Shown here one piece after another: positions 59,803 through 64,000 of a stretch of 64,000 nt of DNA. Source of the DNA: Turbatrix aceti (Eukaryota > Nematoda > Chromadorea > Rhabditida > Panagrolaimidae); the NCBI GenBank assembly GCA_963969345.1, contig OZ017768.1, positions 11,324,193 to 11,388,192 on the forward strand, read 5' to 3'. The notes below the pieces were generated by a model that was not told the DNA's origin, searched no databases, and saw only the letters and a list, made by a program, of their open reading frames with translations. Each line of letters begins with the position of its first letter. Position 1 is the stretch's first letter. The translations under genes and the position numbers were made by a program.

Positions 59803-60584
59803 ATGCTTGGTCCGAGTTTAAAAAAACCGCGAGAAGACACTTCGACCAATGCGGGAACATCGAAAGCAAATGCTGGCGTGAACGCGGCAGCGACGTCTGA
59901 CAGTGTACCTGGCAAAGCTTCTTCCGGTCCGGTGGAAAATTTAGGTTTGTTTTTTGGAGATATTATGGCATGTGTAGGACCAATTTTTCACAAAGGAGAT
60001 TTATTTTTGACAAAAGAAGAAATTTATCATTGTTTGATGTCAAACGGAGGGAAAATGAACAAAAGTATACTTTATAAAATGAGTAACGATATCTTCTTAT
60101 ACGATACATTGCTTACTGTTACAAATTTTTTTTCAATTTTCTAGAAGAACTAATCGATGACGCCGAATTCGTGCCTGAAGGAGAGACTAATTGTGTCACT
60201 GATTCCAACGATACCTGGTTGCCCGACGACGAAGTCGAAGAACAGCTAGCAGTCGTCGATCTGCACGGATTATTGGACGAGAAAATCATCGACGACGAGC
60301 TCAAAAAAGGCCTCGTCCACATCCGCAACTCAAAGAGCGAGATGTCGGTTGTCCAGATTGGTGGTCACATCTTCAGCGCCAAAAGCGTAGAAGCTGATGG
60401 CACAATTATGGTCTTTGAACGCGATAATGAGAAGCGGGACGCTGGGCAAAAATTCACGGGCGTGACCGATGTCGTCCTCTCGGCGCACAAAACTTTTTTC
60501 CACGCAGAAGGCGACGATTCGCTGTCAACGACCAAGTATATCAACATTCGAACCGATCTCGTTGCGAATTCAGAGTACAAATAG
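59803..60584 (+). CDS. TFIIIC subunit 6 (tau55/GTF3C6)-like protein
   Basis: Two exons, 59803-59944 and 60145-60584, giving 193 residues. The N-terminal part is low-complexity (Ala/Ser/Thr) and acidic. The C-terminal 110 residues match the small TFIIIC domain: AVVDLHGLLDEKII, VVQIGGHIFSAK, a GTIMVFE strand, and VVLSAHKTFFH where relatives have a conserved H-x-x-K-K segment. TFIIIC recruits RNA polymerase III to tRNA genes. The similarity is short and judged by eye, so this is a moderate call. The stop lies 54 bp from the stop of METTL26 on the other strand. Confidence 0.55.
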
Positions 60585-60638
60585 TAATTCAACTTTTTTT
60601 TATATAAAAATACATAACAAAAATGTGTATTTTATAAT

Positions 60639-61565
60639 TTAATGAAGGCTTCGTTGAAAGACAAGAGTATGGTTATTCGCTGGCATTTCGTGGATCTGGA
60701 TGAGATTGAGGGAGTTTTCCTTGGCTTTCTGAAAAAAAACGAAAAATGTTAAAAAGTTACATTGAATTTTGCAAAAAACAGATTTAAAGTAACGATTGAA
60801 TGTCATTTGGAGTAACAAACAAAAGAACCTTACATACAGCCCAAAATCCCCTAATTAATTAAAAAAACAACTTCACGTATATGTATGTTTATTTTGGCGT
60901 TTTTGTATGTTTTTCGCAATTTTTTGAATTGTATACAGTTTTTTTCACTCCTATCCCCAAAACCAACCGCCTTGAGCTCATCAACGTCCTTCAGCCCCCA
61001 TTCATCGCTCTGCTGCCTGAGTCCTGCATCGAAGGCTACGTTGCTGTTCGGCGATATTTGTCCGCCGAAGGCGAATGGCCCGTAGGTGATCAGAAGCCCT
61101 GTGCCGCGACAAAGCAGGCCTTCGGCCGCGCGGAAGAGGCCGTCAACCGCGGCGTTGCTGCTGATGTGTATCATGTTGATGTTGAACATGATGTCGACGG
61201 AATTCGGGTTGTACTCTGCGGGTAGCGCCCATCGATCGGGGGCTTGGGCCACATCGATGTAGAGCGGTACACGAATGTTGGAAAGCTTGAGTTTATCGAC
61301 GTACGCGACTATGCTGTGGAGAGCGCGAATGTTGTGCTCGGATGGTTGAAATTCGACGTTTGAAAGGTGTTTTGCAAAGTACGCAACGTGCGTGCCGACG
61401 CCACTGGCTATTTCAAGGCACTACAACGTCGCAGGCTGGTTGCAGCAATGTCTACGATTCAATAAAAGTCCAACAAACCTTGTACTTCCGATTCGAATCG
61501 ATATACTTGCCCAGCACGGCCAGGATAGCAGCTTTGTTGCGCTCTGCAGCAGCCGCGACCAACAT
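60639..61565 (-). CDS. mettl26: METTL26 (C16orf13/DUF938) methyltransferase-like protein
   Basis: Three exons, 61479-61565, 60968-61420 and 60639-60728, giving 209 residues (human about 204). It has a class I SAM-dependent methyltransferase fold whose substrate is unknown. The N terminus MLVAAAAERNK is a hallmark of the family. The SAM-binding motif is LEIASGVGTHVAYFAKHL, followed by VDIMFNINMIHIS, LFRAAEGLLC and LLITYGPFAFGGQISPNSN. The last exon ends with MPANNHTLVFQR, which matches the family C terminus. It is 262 bp downstream of TCTP on the same strand and may be co-transcribed with it. Confidence 0.92.
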
Positions 61566-61827
61566 TGCTGACACGCGCTAACGTCGCAAAAAAATGTCAA
61601 TGGTGTGCTGTTGGTGCATGCACGCCGCGTCCTGGCGCCCAACTTGCATCATTTTCATAATTCCCATCAAAACTGGCTCTCCCCTTGCAACAGAATCTCA
61701 TTAAAACCGCAATCACGCACGGACCGTTTTTATTTCAGCCTGTACTTATTTCATAGAAGTGATGAAAAACAAGAGGCGTTAAATAGAAAAAAAACAAACA
61801 ATAGATGTTCTGCGGCCACCACGCGAC

Positions 61828-62564
61828 TCACTGCTTCTCCTCGATGAGGGCTTCCTTGACAAGCATGGCATATGGAACTTCATCGTCTCCTTCATCGCGG
61901 TACTCGACGATGACGATTTGGCCTTCGTTGCCTTCAGCCATGTTTTCACCGACGAAGAACGCGAGCTTCTTGAATCGATCCTTGCTGAGGAGAGAGACAA
62001 CCCACTTCTGAATGGCGGTCTTGAACTTGTTAATGTCGGCTTCGCTGCGACCATTCTTCTGCATGAGCTCGATGACCTTCTTCATGAAACCCTTGATGTA
62101 GGCCTTGAAAACGCCGGGATCCTCGTAGCAGTTCATCTCAGTCAGTCGGTGGTTAAGGACGATATCGATGCCGCGTTCAACGTGTTCATCGGAACCCTCT
62201 TCCAAGCCGTCTTCAGCAGAGGGGTTAGCACCATCAAGGAGGACTTCGCCTTCCTTTCGGACAACCTGTCGACCCTTGAATTCGTAGATGAGGTCATCGA
62301 CCAATTTCAAGGGGAATGAATCAGAGGCCAACTCGTCTTCTGAAATGAAAACGTGTAAATTTGGAAAATACCACAACAAATGAGGTACACAAGCATATTT
62401 ACACGCATGCATGCTATACCACAGTTGAACTACACCAAGGGATCATAAGCACACACTGCTACCAGAACGATAGCTGCGTTCGCTAGATCAATCGGCTTAA
62501 GGAACGTGGAGAAAAGAGGCAAAATGTAAAACTCACCATTGAAAGCGTCCTTGAAAATAAGCAT
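61828..62564 (-). CDS. tct-1: translationally controlled tumour protein (TCTP)
   Basis: Two exons, 62537-62564 and 61828-62339, giving 179 residues. TCTP is an abundant conserved cytosolic protein linked to growth control, guanine-exchange activity on Rheb and calcium binding. MLIFKDAFN opens the protein; the TCTP signature DGANPSAEDGLEEG follows, then GIDIVLNHRLTE and the helical hairpin, ending EALIEEKQ. The RPLP0 gene stops 174 bp upstream on the same strand; as I recall, C. elegans rla-0 and tct-1 are neighbours in the same order. The 197-nt intron contains stable hairpins and could host a small RNA. Confidence 0.96.
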
Positions 62565-62738
62565 GATGGAAGCGCAAGAACGGAACCCAACCTTGAAATA
62601 TTTAGAATAAAAAAAGTTAACAACAAAACTCTAGATATCAACAAAGTTTCAAACTTTGTAGGCAAACAACACTAATTCAAAAATTATTTTTTACTTCAAC
62701 AAATAGCGATTAACGCAACGACAACGATCTTAACAACT

Positions 62739-63948
62739 TTAGTCGAACAAACCGAAGCCCATGTCCTCGTCGGACTCCTCCTTCTCCTCTTCCTTCGCCG
62801 GGGCAGCAGCAGCAGCAGCCGCAGCAGCAGGAGCAGCAGCGGCGGCAACCGGAGCAGCAGCAGCGAACTTCGAGGGATCGGCCAAGTACTCCTTGACACG
62901 CTCAGCCTCCTTGAAGGTGACATCAGTGGCAGCAGCAACCGCGAGCAGGTTCTTGAGGCCGTTGACAAGCGAGTGAGGAGCAGAAGCCTTTGTCGGGTAG
63001 CCAACCGAAAGCGAAACAGCCGCAATGTTGTTGACACCCTGTTGGAAGCGAGTGCGGAGCTCGTCGCTAGTGATGTCAAGAACTTCGGGCGAATAAACGC
63101 TGCCGTTGTCGTAAACCTGCTGAACAGCCAAACCGTACGAGAACGGAGTGATGTTCAACATGTTCAGAAGAGCGGATTCAGAAGCACCGACTTTCTCGCC
63201 AATCTTGATGAGGTGAACGTCGTTGAGGATTTCGATAGTACCACGCGAGATCTTCGTCGGGATCTGCAAGGCCTGGAAGAACGAGGTCTTCTCAGGACCC
63301 ATGCCGGTGTTCTGGGGCTCGAGACGGACATCGACAGGAGCAATGGCGCCAACCTTCGCAGGAGCACCCTAAAAATGAGCAAAATAAGAAACATATCTTG
63401 GTTTGTAAATAGTTTAAAATTTGTCGGAAACATTCCTTTCCATGACGCACAAAAGCAGCACAGAGTAGATTGGAGACTCCTTGCTATACCTTATGTAAGT
63501 ACTCAAACAGCGGTGATCTGCCACTTTTGAGGTTGCAATAAGGATACATTCATAAAAGGTAACCAACTTACACGCTTGTTTTCGAGCAGACGCTTTCGGA
63601 TGTCACCGAGATCTTCGTTGGTAAAGACGAAACCGATGTTTCCGACAATGTAGGGGAAAAGACGTTCCAACTCGGGCTTCTGGTTAATAAAACCACGGAT
63701 AGCGCGACGGATCATGGTGTTCTTGCCCATCAGGATATCACCGTGGCCACGCATGGCAATACGGATCTCCTGCATCTGCTTGGAGCCGACATTGTCAACG
63801 CCAACGATCAAGCACTTCGGGTATTCTTCAAAAAGTTTCTGAAAAAGGAGTACACGTGACCAATCACACAAAAACAGATAAAACGATAACTTACGCCGAG
63901 GCGATCAAAGTAGTTCGCTTTCCATGCAGTTCTGTCTTCCCTGACCAT
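62739..63948 (-). CDS. rla-0: 60S acidic ribosomal protein P0
   Basis: Three exons, 63895-63948, 63572-63838 and 62739-63368, giving 316 residues (human 317). P0 forms the base of the ribosomal stalk, binding 28S rRNA and P1/P2 dimers to recruit translation factors. The N terminus [17 protein letters not shown], the core [13 protein letters not shown] and ISRGTIEI, the Ala-rich hinge and the C-terminal [11 protein letters not shown] tail are all present. The protein is complete and its start lies 52 bp from the window end. It probably heads a same-strand cluster with TCTP and METTL26. Confidence 0.97.
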
Positions 63949-64000
63949 CTTGGTGGAGCAAGGATCGGCTTACGACGGTTTAAAGACAGATACTAAAACA

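Overview
The window is nuclear DNA of a small-genome animal, most likely a nematode outside Caenorhabditis. Introns are short and AT-rich, with GTGAGT/GTAAGT/GTTGGT donors and TTTTCAG-type acceptors. Acceptor-like sites sit just upstream of several start codons, as expected with spliced-leader trans-splicing. A ribosomal P0 gene lies 174 bp upstream of a TCTP gene on the same strand; as I recall, C. elegans rla-0 and tct-1 are also neighbours. Unlike C. elegans, the window carries a recognisable exportin-5. Species was not determined. Exon joins were worked out by hand from splice consensus, reading frame and remembered family sequences, so single-base errors are possible.

Layout. 0-11 kb: the 3' end of a membrane-protein gene (+), a flavin monooxygenase (-) with a tRNA-Ile in its first intron, and a CNNM metal transporter (-). 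11-18 kb: 7 kb without recognisable genes, holding one hAT-like MITE and GCTC-rich repeats. 18-28 kb: a minus-strand series of a tandem doublecortin protein, the SMC5/6 SUMO ligase NSE2, COQ6, an ALG8 glucosyltransferase that appears spliced in frame to endonuclease V, and a DCUN1D neddylation factor. 28.8-34.2 kb: a Dicer (+) with intact RNase III, PAZ and dsRBD parts but degenerate helicase motifs. 35-40.5 kb: an orphan ORF and exportin-5 (-). 42-48.7 kb: a calcium-regulated mitochondrial ATP-Mg/Pi carrier with an apparent second promoter, and a GLUT-type sugar transporter (both -). 50-54.5 kb: two convergent paralogues of a family I do not recognise; introns of the first hold a MITE and a 1.06-kb foldback element. 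54.7-64 kb: iPLA2-beta (-), a protein tyrosine phosphatase (-), a TFIIIC subunit-6-like gene (+), then METTL26, TCTP and RPLP0 (-, tightly spaced).

Most genes are conserved housekeeping genes. The less ordinary parts are the Dicer/exportin-5 neighbourhood, the ALG8-ENDOV join, the paralogue pair, the carrier's second start, a 6-nt microexon, and several non-autonomous elements with perfect target-site duplications.
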